Origin: Daucus carota subsp. sativus
Lineage: Eukaryota > Streptophyta > Magnoliopsida > Apiales > Apiaceae
Direction of reading: 5' to 3'
NCBI RefSeq assembly: GCF_001625215.2
Contig: NC_030381.2
Location: 1,203,131 to 1,267,130, forward strand
Length of the DNA stretch: 64,000 nucleotides
In this document: in pieces, positions 1 to 11,430 of the stretch
Numbering within the stretch: position 1 is the first letter of the stretch
Layout: each line of letters starts with the position of its first letter
Notes under the pieces: generated by a model
Seen by the model: only the letters and a program-made list of their open reading frames with translations
Told to the model about the DNA's origin: nothing
The model's database searches: none
Made by a program: the position numbers and the translations under genes

Positions 1-1424
1 CCTTGTCCTTTTCCTTTGTGTAACTTGCTTATCTTACCATCTTGCTAGATTGCTTGTGTAGTTTTTAAAATTAAAAAATTAGCAAGTCAACATTATTTTG
101 ACAGCTTATTCCTCTTAATGACCGCTTAATCTGCTTAATCCATTTAATAGTCCGCTTAATCTTCAAAAACGCTTAATCACCCGTTTAATACAAAATCGAA
201 GCGCTTTAGACCCTGATTCCGCCTAGGCGGCCGCTTAATGCGCTTTTTATTACTATGGTAGTAATGAGCTAGTTCCCCAAATGTCTAATATTACTTTGTT
301 TCTGATGCTATGGTTGACATTATGTGTGTGTGTGTGTGTATTATTAAATTATATAAATAACGCAAATACTCTTAAGTTTGTACCTCACGTTTTTGATCTA
401 GAACGAACCCTTTAAGTACCTTACGAAACTGACTTTATATATCAAACAAAATTAAATTGGTGATTGTATAATCTTCAGACGACTGCTGATTAAATACATC
501 TCTATATTGGAGTTTTAAATTTAACAAAGGTCTCACATTTATGCGATTGTGTGGCATGCTTATAATCTGGTGCTTCAAGTGAAGCTATGTAAGATTACAT
601 CTATTTACAAGAAGACTGAGGAGTCAAATGGGATTTTTGAGAATTATGATTTGAAAAGAATAATCTGGATCATGTTCGGGAGTAATTTAAAACTATGTTG
701 TACATGATTCCATGCTTCTATTCACAGTTTTTAGCCAAATTGTGCATTTCTTTCTGTTCTGATTGTTTATGCATTAGATTGTTGGTGTGAGCCCTTAAAC
801 CTCTTGTGGTGCTTTGCTAGGTGATGCTCAACTTTGTCTTTTAATAAATAATGCATCCACTTTAAGATTTTTATAATAAGCCGCCCTCCTAACACCTTAA
901 GGTTTTAGGAGAATTGATAACTTAACATGGACCCTGCAATTGTGGATTTGATTAGATATGCTAGTATAGGCACTTCCCCCTAGTCTACTATATATATGGG
1001 ACCTTGTAACTCTAATCTAGACATATTAAAAAATATTTTCATATGAGTTCCGCTATATTCCCAATAGATATGTTAACTGCAATCTTTATAGCATACACTA
1101 CTCCGTACCACTTTCATCCTCAAGAATGTCTTATGGTCCCACCTTTTTGTCCTTAAAAGGCTTTAAAAGAATAATTATGTAGTTTCTGGTACTGAAACAG
1201 AAAAGTGAAAGGGTAAATTTTTTGTTGTTTTAGTTTGCTCGCAATAGCATAATGTTGTAGGCAAACCTTAGAGAAAATAAAGGTCAGAACTTCTATCACC
1301 TAAGGAATCCTACTGTTTTATTTTCATTTCTGTTTTTTATGTAAAAATGCACATACTGCTACATGTTCTAATTTTGAAAAAGTTTTAGCATTTTTTTAAT
1401 GTAGTAATTTTGCCTTTTTTTCAG
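1..1424 (+). other. Upstream intron of the EAF1-like gene (no exon seen)
   Basis: I see no convincing exon here. The stretch ends in a polypyrimidine tract and AG at 1423-1424, the acceptor of the exon that follows, so most of it is probably intron. Positions about 100-240 carry at least seven close GCTTAAT/TTTAAT motifs. A (TG)n microsatellite lies at 323-339. Confidence 0.5.
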
Positions 1425-2816
1425 CCGACCCAAAATCTAGATCATCAAAGACAAACGATGATTTCTAAGCTTCATACGCAAGTTTCACAAGGGAGTACCA
1501 TAGGAGTGCCTCCAACTGGGGGGTCAAGTGCCTACCCCAATCTGAAAACTCAGACTCCAAGCCACTTGTACCCACTCCATCACTTGCCACATCCAATGTC
1601 TACACACCAATCCCGTGTGCTTGGTAATTCTGATACCCCCCATCTTCAAAAATTAAATCAGACAAGTAATACAGATCATCAAGCATGTGTGAGTCGCTTG
1701 GCTAGAGAAAAACATATTAAGCAGCAACCATTATTGCAACAACAATATGCTACATCCTGTGCTTTGATGCCAGCTGTTCAAAGGAAGTCTCAGTTACCAT
1801 TATCATCTCCGCAAGATATTTCTTTTCAGCCACAGACTTCTTCTCCACCAGTGTCCCTCTCACAAATGAACCCATTTTCAAAGCATTCCCGGGGGCATCA
1901 ATTGCCACCTCAAGGGGCAGGCATTAATCCACAAGTTGGCAGAGGGTTAACCAATCAAATGGGGAAGCAGCAAGAGTGTCAACCACAGCAACAGCAATTT
2001 CAGCAAGCTGTTAGGAATCATCCTCAATTGCACGAACAGTCACGATCTCAACAGCAGACTAAGACTATAAAAGGTATAGGAAGGGGTCCCAAGGAACATG
2101 CTGTTGTAAATGGCCTCTCAATTGATTCAGGAAGCCAGTTTGAAGAGAAGGGGGAGCTGGCAATGCAGTTAGTGACTACTTCTCAACATACCCTACCTCA
2201 GCAGGATATGTATCCTGACCAATTCTATCCACATTCTAATACTGATAATAGTATTCAAAACCATGTTGTATCTACAATGGATGCCACTGTCCAAACAGTT
2301 GCATCACCGTTTGTACCTTCTTTCGAGCAGCAGAAATCATTACTTCAACCTCAAGCTCGGCCTCAATTGCATGCTGAACCAAATTCAAATATAGCAGATC
2401 AAACTCATGCAAATATTAAGAATATCCCCGACTGGAATCGCCAAGTAAATGCTAGCCCACCAAAGAAGAAGCAGGATGTAGAGGCTGAACCTGATTTAAG
2501 CTCTGTCAACAATTACTCACCTCAGATGGGTACATCCACCTCAGTTCCAGTCTGTGTCGAAGCAGCTTATGCAAATTCAGTTGTTTCTGCTAAAGTTCCT
2601 CAATGGAAAGCGCCAGAAACAGAGTCTGACTCTCATGTTCTCCATCAAGCAGAGTTTTGCTCTATTGTGTCTTCGTGTCTGACAAGTTCGGGTGGTGAGC
2701 CCAGGCCTCTACCTTTCCCCGGTCAAGGGTTGGTACAGAGCCAGTCTTCAGTAAGCTTTACTCCTGTCACAGAAACAGTCACAGCTGCAGCCGTCAATAC
2801 TATTGGCTCCAATTAA
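1425..2816 (+). CDS. EAF1-like chromatin protein, last large exon (partial, 3' end)
   Basis: This is the C-terminal exon of a plant EAF1-like (helicase/SANT-associated, NuA4 histone acetyltransferase platform) protein. That family acts in the nucleus as a scaffold of the NuA4 acetyltransferase. The exon starts after a T-rich tract and AG at 1424, in phase 0 with PTQNLDHQ. It is rich in Gln, Pro, Ser and His and has no folded domain. Recognition rests on the order of short family motifs as I remember them: a MRLAKERQ-like segment (here SRLAREKH), ATSxALMP, SSPPVSL, LTNQxGKQ, QQQQFQQ, a KG(I/V)GRG segment followed by NGLS, then EKGEXAMxL. The HSA and SANT domains would lie on exons left of the window. 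The frame stops at 2816, but a Gln/Glu-rich frame shifted by +1 runs on to 2904, so the tail may be frameshifted. A Gln-rich transcription factor is the alternative. Confidence 0.72.
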   Translation, partial: PTQNLDHQRQTMISKLHTQVSQGSTIGVPPTGGSSAYPNLKTQTPSHLYPLHHLPHPMSTHQSRVLGNSDTPHLQKLNQTSNTDHQACVSRLAREKHIKQQPLLQQQYATSCALMPAVQRKSQLPLSSPQDISFQPQTSSPPVSLSQMNPFSKHSRGHQLPPQGAGINPQVGRGLTNQMGKQQECQPQQQQFQQAVRNHPQLHEQSRSQQQTKTIKGIGRGPKEHAVVNGLSIDSGSQFEEKGELAMQLVTTSQHTLPQQDMYPDQFYPHSNTDNSIQNHVVSTMDATVQTVASPFVPSFEQQKSLLQPQARPQLHAEPNSNIADQTHANIKNIPDWNRQVNASPPKKKQDVEAEPDLSSVNNYSPQMGTSTSVPVCVEAAYANSVVSAKVPQWKAPETESDSHVLHQAEFCSIVSSCLTSSGGEPRPLPFPGQGLVQSQSSVSFTPVTETVTAAAVNTIGSN

Positions 2817-3529
2817 GCAACAAGAAGAAGAATCACAAAAGCAACTATCCGAAAAGGAGCAAGAAGGGATCAATAGTTTGCAAGTCAACCCCACTGAACC
2901 GTAAACCTTAAATTACTCCCAACAGATGGATATGCAAGCTCCCTATCCGAGATAGCTGTATTACTTGCTTGGGGGTACCCTCCTTATTATCATGATATTA
3001 AGATATGCGTAGGTTATGCATAGTTTTATGGCAGTTATGTATATTAAAATTAGAGTAGAACTCCAGGGAGTGAGAGGTATGCGGAGTTAAATGTTGGGGA
3101 GTTGTTTAATTTTTGTTTTTGCAAAATTGTTGCTGCTCGGTTTGGCCCTTGCAAATGGTTTTCCTTGTTAGATATAATTATCCAGCATTGTTGTGGTAAA
3201 AGCTAATTTGGTACAGTAAACCTGTTTGTAGCTGTTTGCTTGGTGTTATCAGAAGTTGCTCGGCAATGCGGAATTGTTTGATTGATATGAAGAGTCGTTG
3301 TTCGTCAAGCAAGAAATACATGTCTTAGCTACGTGTGAATACTCAGGTGCACAAGTCTTAGCTTGAAACTTTGACCTCTTTTTACCAAGAGACTAAGAGG
3401 GATTCCGTCAGGCTGCAACTTGAAAGAGGCCGTGGTTCTTTTTCGATTACCCTACAAGTCTAGGGATACTCAAAATGTGATTTACGTAGAATAAAAATAA
3501 GAATAGGCACGCGAGTGCTTAAACATGTA
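2817..3529 (+). other. 3' UTR and downstream flank of EAF1-like gene
   Basis: Up to 2904 this may be the displaced end of the coding frame (see findings). The rest is AT-rich and noncoding, a probable 3' UTR. No gene is seen. Confidence 0.45.
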
Positions 3530-3777
3530 GGGGCCATTTGGCTGAGCTTAAAATAAGTGCTTCTTACTTAAAGTAAAAAAGTGAAATAGAAGTTAGAAGC
3601 AAGTTAAGACTTATAGGTGATTAAAGTGTTTGTGAAATAAGCAGAAGTCATGAAGCAAAAGCTAGCATTCTCAGCTTTTTATAGATGCTTCTCGACTTAT
3701 TACACAAACAGTACGAAACAAGTGCTTCTAATTTATAAGCCCGGAAGTTGGCTTAAAAGCCGTGGCCAAACACCACC
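3530..3777. mobile_element. hAT-like MITE with imperfect inverted ends
   Basis: The left end GGGGCCATTTGGCTGAGCTT and the reverse complement of the right end (GGTGTTTGGCCACGGCTTTT) are related. Inside, GCTTCTTACTTA-like motifs recur in inverted order. The TTTGGCC-type end is common in plant hAT-derived MITEs. I could not fix the target-site duplication, so the class is tentative. Confidence 0.5.
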
Positions 3778-5818
3778 GTAGTATAACAACAGCTTCGGTG
3801 GTTTTAGATACTAATCAGCAATTGAATTAGATAGATATTAGTTTGCCCCTGTTGGAAATCACAATTCCATTCTGGCCTGCCTAATTTCCTTCCTGTACAG
3901 GGTTGTAGTTTGCAAAAGCAGCCTTCCATACTATTTTGACAGCCACACTCAACTGTAACCCTTGAATTACTTCAACGGACGGTGTGAATCTTGAGCCCAG
4001 ATATTTGATTTGTATCATGAGTAATGACTTACTTGAACAAACAGACGAAGCTCATAGAGATAGCACTTGTGTATATTGAATTTAGGGGAGAAAGAGCTGT
4101 GCTAATTATACTCCCGTGTTTTTCATTTTTCTCTTTGCAAATGTTTTGTCAAAGATAATCATCAATCATCGTTCTGGTAGAGGCCAATTTTGTATAATCG
4201 TTTAAACAATTATCATCAGTGAAAACAGTAAAAGGATAAGCAACGAAAATGAATATTACTGTGATCCTGTATAAACTTTTATCAATCAACTATTTTTATC
4301 AAATTCAGCACATCTACAGACTCGGACATTTTACACACTTAAACTCCGCACACACATATATATAGGTAAAACTTATGACCCAATAACTAAGTATAAAAAA
4401 CAGAGATAGCAAGAAAATTCATGATAATCCATAAAGGGACCTTATCAATTGAAAAAAGGCAGTCCACTGTTTGTAATTATTTGTTTGCTATTATAAGGTA
4501 TATTTGGGTCCAAATGTTATATCAGCGATTTGAAGGTCTTTCGCTATTTGTAATTATTTGTCAAGGTATCTAGCTATCTGAGGAACACAGTTACGCAAAC
4601 AAGTGATTTAGATTGTGTGTGGTGAAGATGTGCTTACTTATCAATGCCGACTTACTTGATTAACATGAAGGGCAGAGCTGCTGTAGATAATACTTGATTG
4701 CTTTGACTGATACAATTTACAAAGTACTACGAATTAAGAAAGGTTTGTCTCTAGTCTCGTGGAATTCTTCCTCAGGCAGCAGATAAGTCATCAAACGACT
4801 TGGAATATTGGAATGATAAAGCATTTCTCATTTAAATACGGAATGGTAAGAAAATGATGTGAGAGTTGGGCAAGAAAGGAGACAAAACATCTTAATTGAA
4901 TAAATGAAGGCAAATTTCTGCAGGAATATACATAAAAACATCGATGCAGGTATGCTTCAAGAGCACTACTCACTTTCTTTCATCTTGCAAACATAGCTAC
5001 TCAACAAAACTTTCACCTGCCTGATTCTTACTTTTTCGGCTAAACCTTGCAGATTGCTCTACCTTTTTAAGAGGCACACAACTTAAAAGATAAATTTCAT
5101 ATCAATCATCATCCAGAGTCGGGAAGTAGTTTCTCTCTAAGACAGTTGACAGTTGCAGTCGTTTTATATACAAGAGTACTCGAGCAGATTAACAATTAAG
5201 GTTACAGCAATTTATTTATTTATTTTAACACAGAAGCACCATTTTTGATAGTAATCCGATTGATTATTGTGACTATTAAATGCTACCTAGGACTTGGCAA
5301 GTAATATACAAACCTGCATAAAGTCTGTGGTAGATAGAGCTATAAAGGCTGCAAATCACTTGCTTTAAACCATAAATAGAAATTTTGCTAGCCAGGTGCA
5401 TCTTTCACATTGCCACATAAGACCACTAATATGAAAAGACAACACCATGAATTCATATAGGTTGAAGTTTATCTTTATTCATCATAAATGAAGCTAGTGT
5501 AAGTGGTACCCGTGACCAATCCTGGCATCCCCATTTCTACAGTTAGGCTATGCTTACAAAATAAAAAACACAAGTGACAAAAGCAGCCAGGATGCAGAGA
5601 AAAATGCTGTTTCAAGAGTGATAGAAGTATAAGTTCTGGATAACTAACTGGGCACTTAATAAAGTTGCTGAACTAGAAAACTGCACTAATTTATGCCGAA
5701 GTAAGAATAAGTTCATCTATTGCAATTGTTATGATATATGACTAGGCAGATATATTCATTTGGTTCACAATGATTCAATATTATCATAGTTGTTCCTCTG
5801 ATCCATACAGTCCACAAG
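3778..5818. other. Intergenic, nothing recognised
   Basis: AT-rich sequence without a convincing reading frame. The short frame at 4791-4973 has no family resemblance. Confidence 0.5.
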
Positions 5819-5823
5819 GTTAC

Positions 5824-6213
5824 TGATAGACTCCAAAATAGGCTCAGGTAAAATAGGCTCAAGTTGAAAGGCCGCAAGACTCCAACTATCTAAACCTTAC
5901 GGCCCCTACAAACCCTGGCTGCCCTACGACCCCTACAAACCCTTGCTACCCCTTCGGACCCATCTTGACATTCCGTAGGCTCAAAGGGTTACACGTGCAA
6001 CCACCCAAAAGCCACACCTGTCCTGCATCCCTTCCAGCTCAGCTGCCTGCCTCAGCTGCCTGCCTGTAATTTATACCCATCCCAGCCACCTACTCTATTG
6101 AAATAGAATAGGTATTGTGGCAAGAGGAGAAGAAAAGGAGGGATGACTAAGGAAAAAGAAGGAATAAAAGAGAAAGAGGAAAGAGAAAGAAAAGACAAAC
6201 ACAAAAACTATCA
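5824..6213 (+). repeat. 5' LTR of the Ty3/gypsy element
   Basis: 390 bp, TGATAG to CTATCA, preceded by GTTAC. It is nearly identical to 8792-9181. Differences seen: two A/G exchanges near the start, then a C/T and a T/G near the middle. Confidence 0.95.
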
Positions 6214-6215
6214 AG

Positions 6216-6233
6216 TGGCGCCGCCGCCGGGGA
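6216..6233 (+). other. Primer-binding site of the Ty3/gypsy element
   Basis: TGGCGCCGCCGCCGGGGA lies two bases inside the left LTR. It resembles the TGGCGCCGTTGCCGGGG type used by several plant Ty3/gypsy elements, which pairs with the 3' end of tRNA-Asp. The tRNA assignment is from memory. Confidence 0.7.
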
Positions 6234-6305
6234 TCAGAAAAAAGAAAACCCGTGAAAATTCACCTGCCAAAACAGAAAACGACCTAAAAAACAGAAACCC
6301 TAAAC

Positions 6306-8210
6306 ATGAGTGAAGAATCGACAAATCAGCCAAGTCAACCCGTAAGAACAACCTTCTCCGCCACACCTTTCACCACCCCAATCGCCCAACTATGGTCGCT
6401 TCTACCAATATGAAGCCCAGCAAAGATACCTGCAAGAACAAATGGACAACCTTGCAGCTCAGATGGCAACCATTTACTATGGCATGTACGACCCACCGTA
6501 TGTCCCATCAGATATATCCGCTACCTATACCACACAGTTTCCTGGAACTTCCTCTTACTATCGCTCTCCATCTCCATCCTATGAGAGAGGCGAACGAGAA
6601 GAACCTCGATACCACCGAGCCGACTCCCGCCAACAAAGTCGATCCTCCTCAGAGTCCCGAAGCACCACGAGCTCTCATCGCCACTCTAGAAGGGGCCCAT
6701 ACGATGATCGTGCTTCTCGACATGAAAGGAGAATGAGGACCCGGTCACCTGATTACCGCAGGGTACACTCTCCCCCTGTAATAGTCCAGCAGAACCTACC
6801 AACCCCTTATGCCGAAGGTCATCCAGACGTTGTTGCTAGATTGGCCAAACTGGAAGAAATGGCCACAGGCCCACCCCGAGACCACAGGGAGAAACTCCCC
6901 ATTTACAGACCTCCTAGAAGCGGGACAAATTGATCTAGGAATCAAAGTAACCGGATTAGAGTCTTTTGACGGCACTACAGACCCAGGAGACCATTTGAGT
7001 TATTACGAAAACCTCATGATATGCCATCGTCACAATGACATCACAAAATGTCGCCTGTTCGTGTCTACCTTCCGAGCTTATGCCCGAACCTGGTTCTCGA
7101 CCCTACCCTCTAAGAGCATCGATTCATGGAATACGTTCAAAGAGATGTTCCTTGCTAAATTTCGCGTTAATACTCCACATGCTGTCCACACCATCTCCCT
7201 TGAAAATGTGAAGCAAAACCCTGGAAAATCCCTACGGGACTATATACAAAAATTTAAGGCCGCGGCCCTCAAAGTGAAAGACCTATGACCTTCAAATGCC
7301 GTGGATTCCTTCATCAGAAACATGAATCATAAGGAGTGCAAAGATTGTTGTAAAGAGTTGTGCAATAAAGAACCGAAAGATCTCTATGAAGCCTACAACA
7401 TCGCATCCACCTACATTGCTACGGATGAAAGAATCCGTGCCTACTACCCCACCTCTCGAGGAGAAAGCTCGGGTCTACAAGCTATGCAAGTTGATGGCAT
7501 GGAAGATTTCCGAAAGCCTGCAGACCCTCTAAGAGACCGAAGGGCCCCCCTCCGGCAAGTCCGCGAAGAACCCAGGTTCACTCCTCTAAACCAAACCCCT
7601 TCCTTCATCCTCGATAAGGTCTGTAACCTCGAGTTCTTCCAAAAGCCGACCCCTATGAGGACTCCTGCCGATAAACGAGATGCATCCCGTTTTTGTCGAT
7701 ACCATGATATTGTGGGCCATGAAACCGACCAATGCATCTCTCTTAAACACTTCATTGAACGAATGATCAAGTGAGGCCTACTAAAGGAGTTCCAAGGTCC
7801 TCGGAAAGACCTAAACCCCAACCCTACTCAACAGCCAAAAGAAACAGGGGCTAGACATGTGGTCGACATGATATTTGGGGGATATGCTACGGATGCTGAT
7901 GTGATGCACATCCAGGTAACATCCGAGGCCTTTAGACATTCGTCTGCTCCGATATTCTTTACCGACGCTGATTACCCTCCTGAGCCATGCCACAGCAGTC
8001 CACTCACGGTTCAACTTGATATCAGCGATCAAGACGTTAGGAAAGTGTTGGTAGATAATGGTTCCTCGGCAGATATCATCTTTCGGCACACGCTCGATAG
8101 GATGATATTAGGAGAGAAAGAGAAGGTGCTGCCTCCGGAGCCCACCCAAGGTCCGTTGTTCGGCTTTGGAAATCACGCTATACCCGTCCAAGGGATCATA
8201 GATATCCCCA
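6306..8210 (+). pseudogene. Broken gag and protease start of the Ty3/gypsy element
   Basis: The likely gag start is ATG 6306. The reading frame shifts by +1 near 6385 and again near 6860-6900. The rest, to about 8210, stays in one frame but is cut by TGA at 7286-7288 and TGA at 7772-7774. Recognisable parts in order are an Arg/Ser-rich N-terminal segment (about 6570-6760), the retrotransposon gag capsid domain (about 6950-7290, FDGTTDPGDHL and FVSTFRAYARTWF), a CRYH-x-GH-x-C knuckle-like motif (about 7705-7735), and an aspartic protease start with DNGSSAD near 8056. Homology ends about 8210, where a deletion has removed the rest of pol. It cannot make a full product. Confidence 0.9.
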
Positions 8211-8791
8211 CTAATCAACCACAAAAGAACAACCACCAAACCAACCCTCCACTACTCGAAAGAAGATGTTGCCACCAAAATCCCATCTCAACCAACACAC
8301 TTGCTATGAAGAAAAAGAAAAAGAAAGGAAATACTGTAATGAAGAGTCTATAAAGAAAAGAAATTCACCTGTTGAAGCACAGAAGAGTGAGGAACTCCGA
8401 CCTCGAAACCCTAATGTCCGTTGCTTTCCCCTCTCGCTTCACGCCTTTTCGCCTTCTAAAGAACTCTGAAAAGCCCGACACAAATAAATTCAAATATAAA
8501 ACCCTCTTTTTATAAAATCGTGTCAACACCCCGTGTGGGACCCCTCCTCCACTCACTTTTCACAAACGCTCACCTCCCACACGTGAATCTCACGTGAATA
8601 CCAAGACCACAGTAAAAACAATTTTGTTAAAACATGGATCCTATTATAAACAATAAAAGCCCCTCCATTCTCCACCAATATAACAACCTTACACGAAGAA
8701 AAATTACAAAACTCACTTTTACACACATGAGTATACAATTTTATCCACGGACATAGCCTCCTAAAGAAGGCTCCCCCGTTACGAGGGCAAC
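8211..8791 (+). other. 3' noncoding part of the Ty3/gypsy interior
   Basis: A-rich then pyrimidine-rich sequence with no pol homology, ending in a poor purine tract (GAGGGCAAC) just before the right LTR. The short frames in it are not convincing genes. Confidence 0.6.
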
Positions 8792-9181
8792 TGATAGACT
8801 CCAAAATAGGCTCAAGTAAAATAGGCTCAGGTTGAAAGGCCGCAAGACTCCAACTATCTAAACCTTACGGCCCCTACAAACCCTGGCTGCCCTACGACCC
8901 CTACAAACCCTTGCTACCCCTTCGGACCCATCTTGACATTCCGTAGGCTCAAAGGGTTACACGTGCAACCACCCAAAAGCCACACCTGTCCTGCATCCCT
9001 TCCAGCTCAGCTGCCTGCCTCAGCTGCCTGCCTGTAATTTATACCCATCCCAGTCACCTACTCTATGGAAATAGAATAGGTATTGTGGCAAGAGGAGAAG
9101 AAAAGGAGGGATGACTAAGGAAAAAGAAGGAATAAAAGAGAAAGAGGAAAGAGAAAGAAAAGACAAACACAAAAACTATCA
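8792..9181 (+). repeat. 3' LTR of the Ty3/gypsy element
   Basis: 390 bp, TGATAG to CTATCA, followed by the duplicated GTTAC. Confidence 0.95.
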
Positions 9182-9186
9182 GTTAC

Positions 9187-10311
9187 CATGTTCTTTGCTA
9201 AGCCAAATATATTGTAAATTGAGGTCAGTATGTTAGTTTGAATTGGGGGCAGGCCGGCAGGAAAAAGATCTGAAAAGGACAGTCAGATAATTGCTAATTT
9301 AAGAAAGATAGGAAAAAAACACAACCCTGGCATTTCATCACAAAGTACATATATAATAATACCAAATAAAGGAAGTTATAGAAGAAAGGAAAATCAGCTA
9401 GCTATTTTCCAATGTATCAATTCTGGGTCCAATGGAATTCTTGCCGATAAATGGTGATCTATGTTACCCGGACTCGGCTGAAAGTGTCCAAACTGGATAC
9501 GTGTCCGAGTGTCGGACTCGGCAATATTTTGAAAATTTTACATGTTTTTGGCCTAAAATAAGGGTCGGAGTGTCCATACCCATGTCCGAGTGTCGAGTGT
9601 CCGACACGGGTACTCGAGGTAAAATGAAGAGTCCGGGTAACGTAGATGGTGATAATATTAGAAAGGGTTATTAATGCTAAAGTGCCTTGTATCCAAACAA
9701 AATTAGTCAAAACTTCAACTTACATACTCCATAAAGTCTCATCTGTACTAAATAAATTTGTTCAATAAAAAAATATAATGATTTGTGCGAGAAAAAATGA
9801 CTCAGCAAAATGGCATTCACATGCAATATACTATTACTAACAATTTGCATGCAAGTGGTTAAACATGGAACAAAATTAATAAGAAACATGTAAAGAGTAA
9901 AGGGTAATTACACTTCTGCAGTGATAATGACTAGGGTTTGAAAGATTACAGCTCTTTAACTATTCTTACACTTCTTGGAAGGAACACAAAAGCATGTTTA
10001 TATTATCCATGGAGATCAAGTACACAACATGAATATAAGAAAGTAGTTAACAAGTACAATGATTCCATATATATCTCTATTATTCTCTAATCCAGGCAGA
10101 GGTCTATAACCATTTATTAACACCACTAATAATTTAAACATAGTAACATACACTTGCAGAATTAGATATTTTTCCGTTTATACAGATGATGTCAGGTAAA
10201 TTAAACATTGTAAAACACCTCTAGTGCTATAACACAACTATCTAGTATTAATCAAAATTGCCTAAACTGATTATACTTATTTCAAGAAAAGCAGAAGAAC
10301 CTTGAAAAAAA
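9187..10311. other. Intergenic between gypsy element and trihelix gene
   Basis: AT-rich. It contains the 187-bp hAT MITE at 9459-9645 and probably the 3' UTR of the trihelix gene near 10200-10311. No other gene is seen. Confidence 0.5.
9459..9645. mobile_element. 187-bp hAT-type MITE with 8-bp target duplication
   Basis: Its ends are CTATGTTACCCGGACTC and, in reverse complement, CTACGTTACCCGGACTC (one mismatch in 17). The flanks are a perfect 8-bp repeat ATGGTGAT at 9451-9458 and 9646-9653, the length hAT transposases leave. The interior repeats GTGTCCGAGTGTC-like motifs and has no coding capacity. The reading frames crossing it (9432-9674 and its antisense) are artefacts of the element. Confidence 0.88.
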
Positions 10312-11187
10312 TCATGGAGCCGTCTTCATTTTCTTGTGAGAATCGCTAAAAGCCTCGTGAATAGTCTCAACAATCTTTTTCTGTGATTCAATAATCATTT
10401 TCATCCTCTTATTCTCCATTTCCATCTGGTACTTGGCGGTTTCCCTCATCATCTGAACCTTCTTCTGCTCCACTCTAACGAAATTCTCGGCAAATGTCCT
10501 AATTTGACCAGCCAATTCCATCACTACACGACTCCCTTCTCCCCCTTCCTCTCCCTCACCCTCATCATCCACCTCCTCATCCTCCTCCTCCTCATCAATC
10601 TCATAAAAATCCTTCCTTTTCCCAATACTGGGCTTTCTTGAACCCCCGAAAGCTCTCACATTTCTCTCCACACTACCAACATTACCACAATTCCCCCCTT
10701 TGACAATACGATTAATACTCCTCGACTTGTTCAAATTACAATCGACATCACTGTCATCACTATCTTGATCACATTGCACCATGGACACCGGCCGAGCCAT
10801 CGTAACAGGAAAGGGACCGGTTTCCATACAATCCATCATATCAAAATAAGGCCAAGAATCAGGGTAAGGCTTAAGCCTCTCAGCCCTATATCGTTTACGC
10901 AGTTTCTCAATCTTATGGCGGCATTGAGTAGCTGACTTGGAGGGCTGATCATAGCCACACCGGGCAGCAACAGTGACAGAAACTTCTTCCCATTGGGAAG
11001 ATTTGAGCTGACCCTTTTTGAGAGAGTACCATTTATCTTGGTAAGATTGGATTAAATTTATTGTTTCTTGGTGAGTCCAAGGGAGAGGTTGGGGTTTCTT
11101 GATGGTGGGGGTTGCTGATTTTGGTGAATTTGTGGGATTAAAAATGGGGGCTTTGTTGTTTGATGGTGACGAAGATGGTGAAGCCAT
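10312..11187 (-). CDS. Trihelix (SIP1/ASIL-type) transcription factor
   Basis: A complete single-exon gene of 291 aa. The N-terminus (1-34) is Ser/Pro-rich. Residues about 36-106 form a Myb/SANT-like trihelix DNA-binding domain: PWTHQETINLIQSYQDKW, then SSQWEEV, then SATQCRHKIEKLRKRYRAE, with the family Trp residues at 37 and 66. A segment around 108-120 (DSWPYFDMMD) is typical of the SIP1/ASIL clade. A very acidic Glu/Asp run follows at about 195-217, then a C-terminal amphipathic helix or coiled coil (about 225-285) that should mediate dimerisation. Family members bind GT-type boxes in the nucleus, often as repressors of seed or stress genes. The start is the first ATG, with stop codons upstream. 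A Stowaway MITE lies about 240 bp upstream. Confidence 0.9.
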   Translation of the reverse strand: MASPSSSPSNNKAPIFNPTNSPKSATPTIKKPQPLPWTHQETINLIQSYQDKWYSLKKGQLKSSQWEEVSVTVAARCGYDQPSKSATQCRHKIEKLRKRYRAERLKPYPDSWPYFDMMDCMETGPFPVTMARPVSMVQCDQDSDDSDVDCNLNKSRSINRIVKGGNCGNVGSVERNVRAFGGSRKPSIGKRKDFYEIDEEEEDEEVDDEGEGEEGGEGSRVVMELAGQIRTFAENFVRVEQKKVQMMRETAKYQMEMENKRMKMIIESQKKIVETIHEAFSDSHKKMKTAP

Positions 11188-11430
11188 TCAAGAATTTGAA
11201 AAGATAGATTGATGGGGTTTTGATTTTGATGATTTAGAATGATGGGGTTCGATGATTTAGATTATGATTCGGGTTGGGTTTCTTTGGTTGTGGTGGGTGG
11301 TAATGTGGTGGTTGAGTGGTGTTTTTAGAGATCTGGGTCTGTGTCTGAATTGCAAATTTCTGACTTTCAAGAACGAAGAAAATAAAGAATTCTTTTTTAT
11401 CTTTTCTCACACGATGATTATCATCTTTAG

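Larger units (their letters stand above)
5824..9181 (+). mobile_element. Ty3/gypsy LTR retrotransposon, internally deleted, gag-pro relic only
   Basis: Two 390-bp LTRs (5824-6213 and 8792-9181) begin TGATAG and end CTATCA. The element is flanked by a perfect 5-bp target-site duplication GTTAC at 5819-5823 and 9182-9186. A primer-binding site follows the left LTR. The interior of about 2.6 kb holds a broken gag and the start of a protease, and then no reverse transcriptase, RNase H or integrase. The gag and protease types fit the Tat-like non-chromovirus branch of Ty3/gypsy. I read only four differences between the two LTRs, so insertion was recent on a genome time scale. It could have moved only with help from an autonomous relative. 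Confidence 0.93.

Noticed and set aside
9432..9710. 80- and 83-aa frames on both strands
   Set aside because: Both simply cross the 187-bp hAT MITE.
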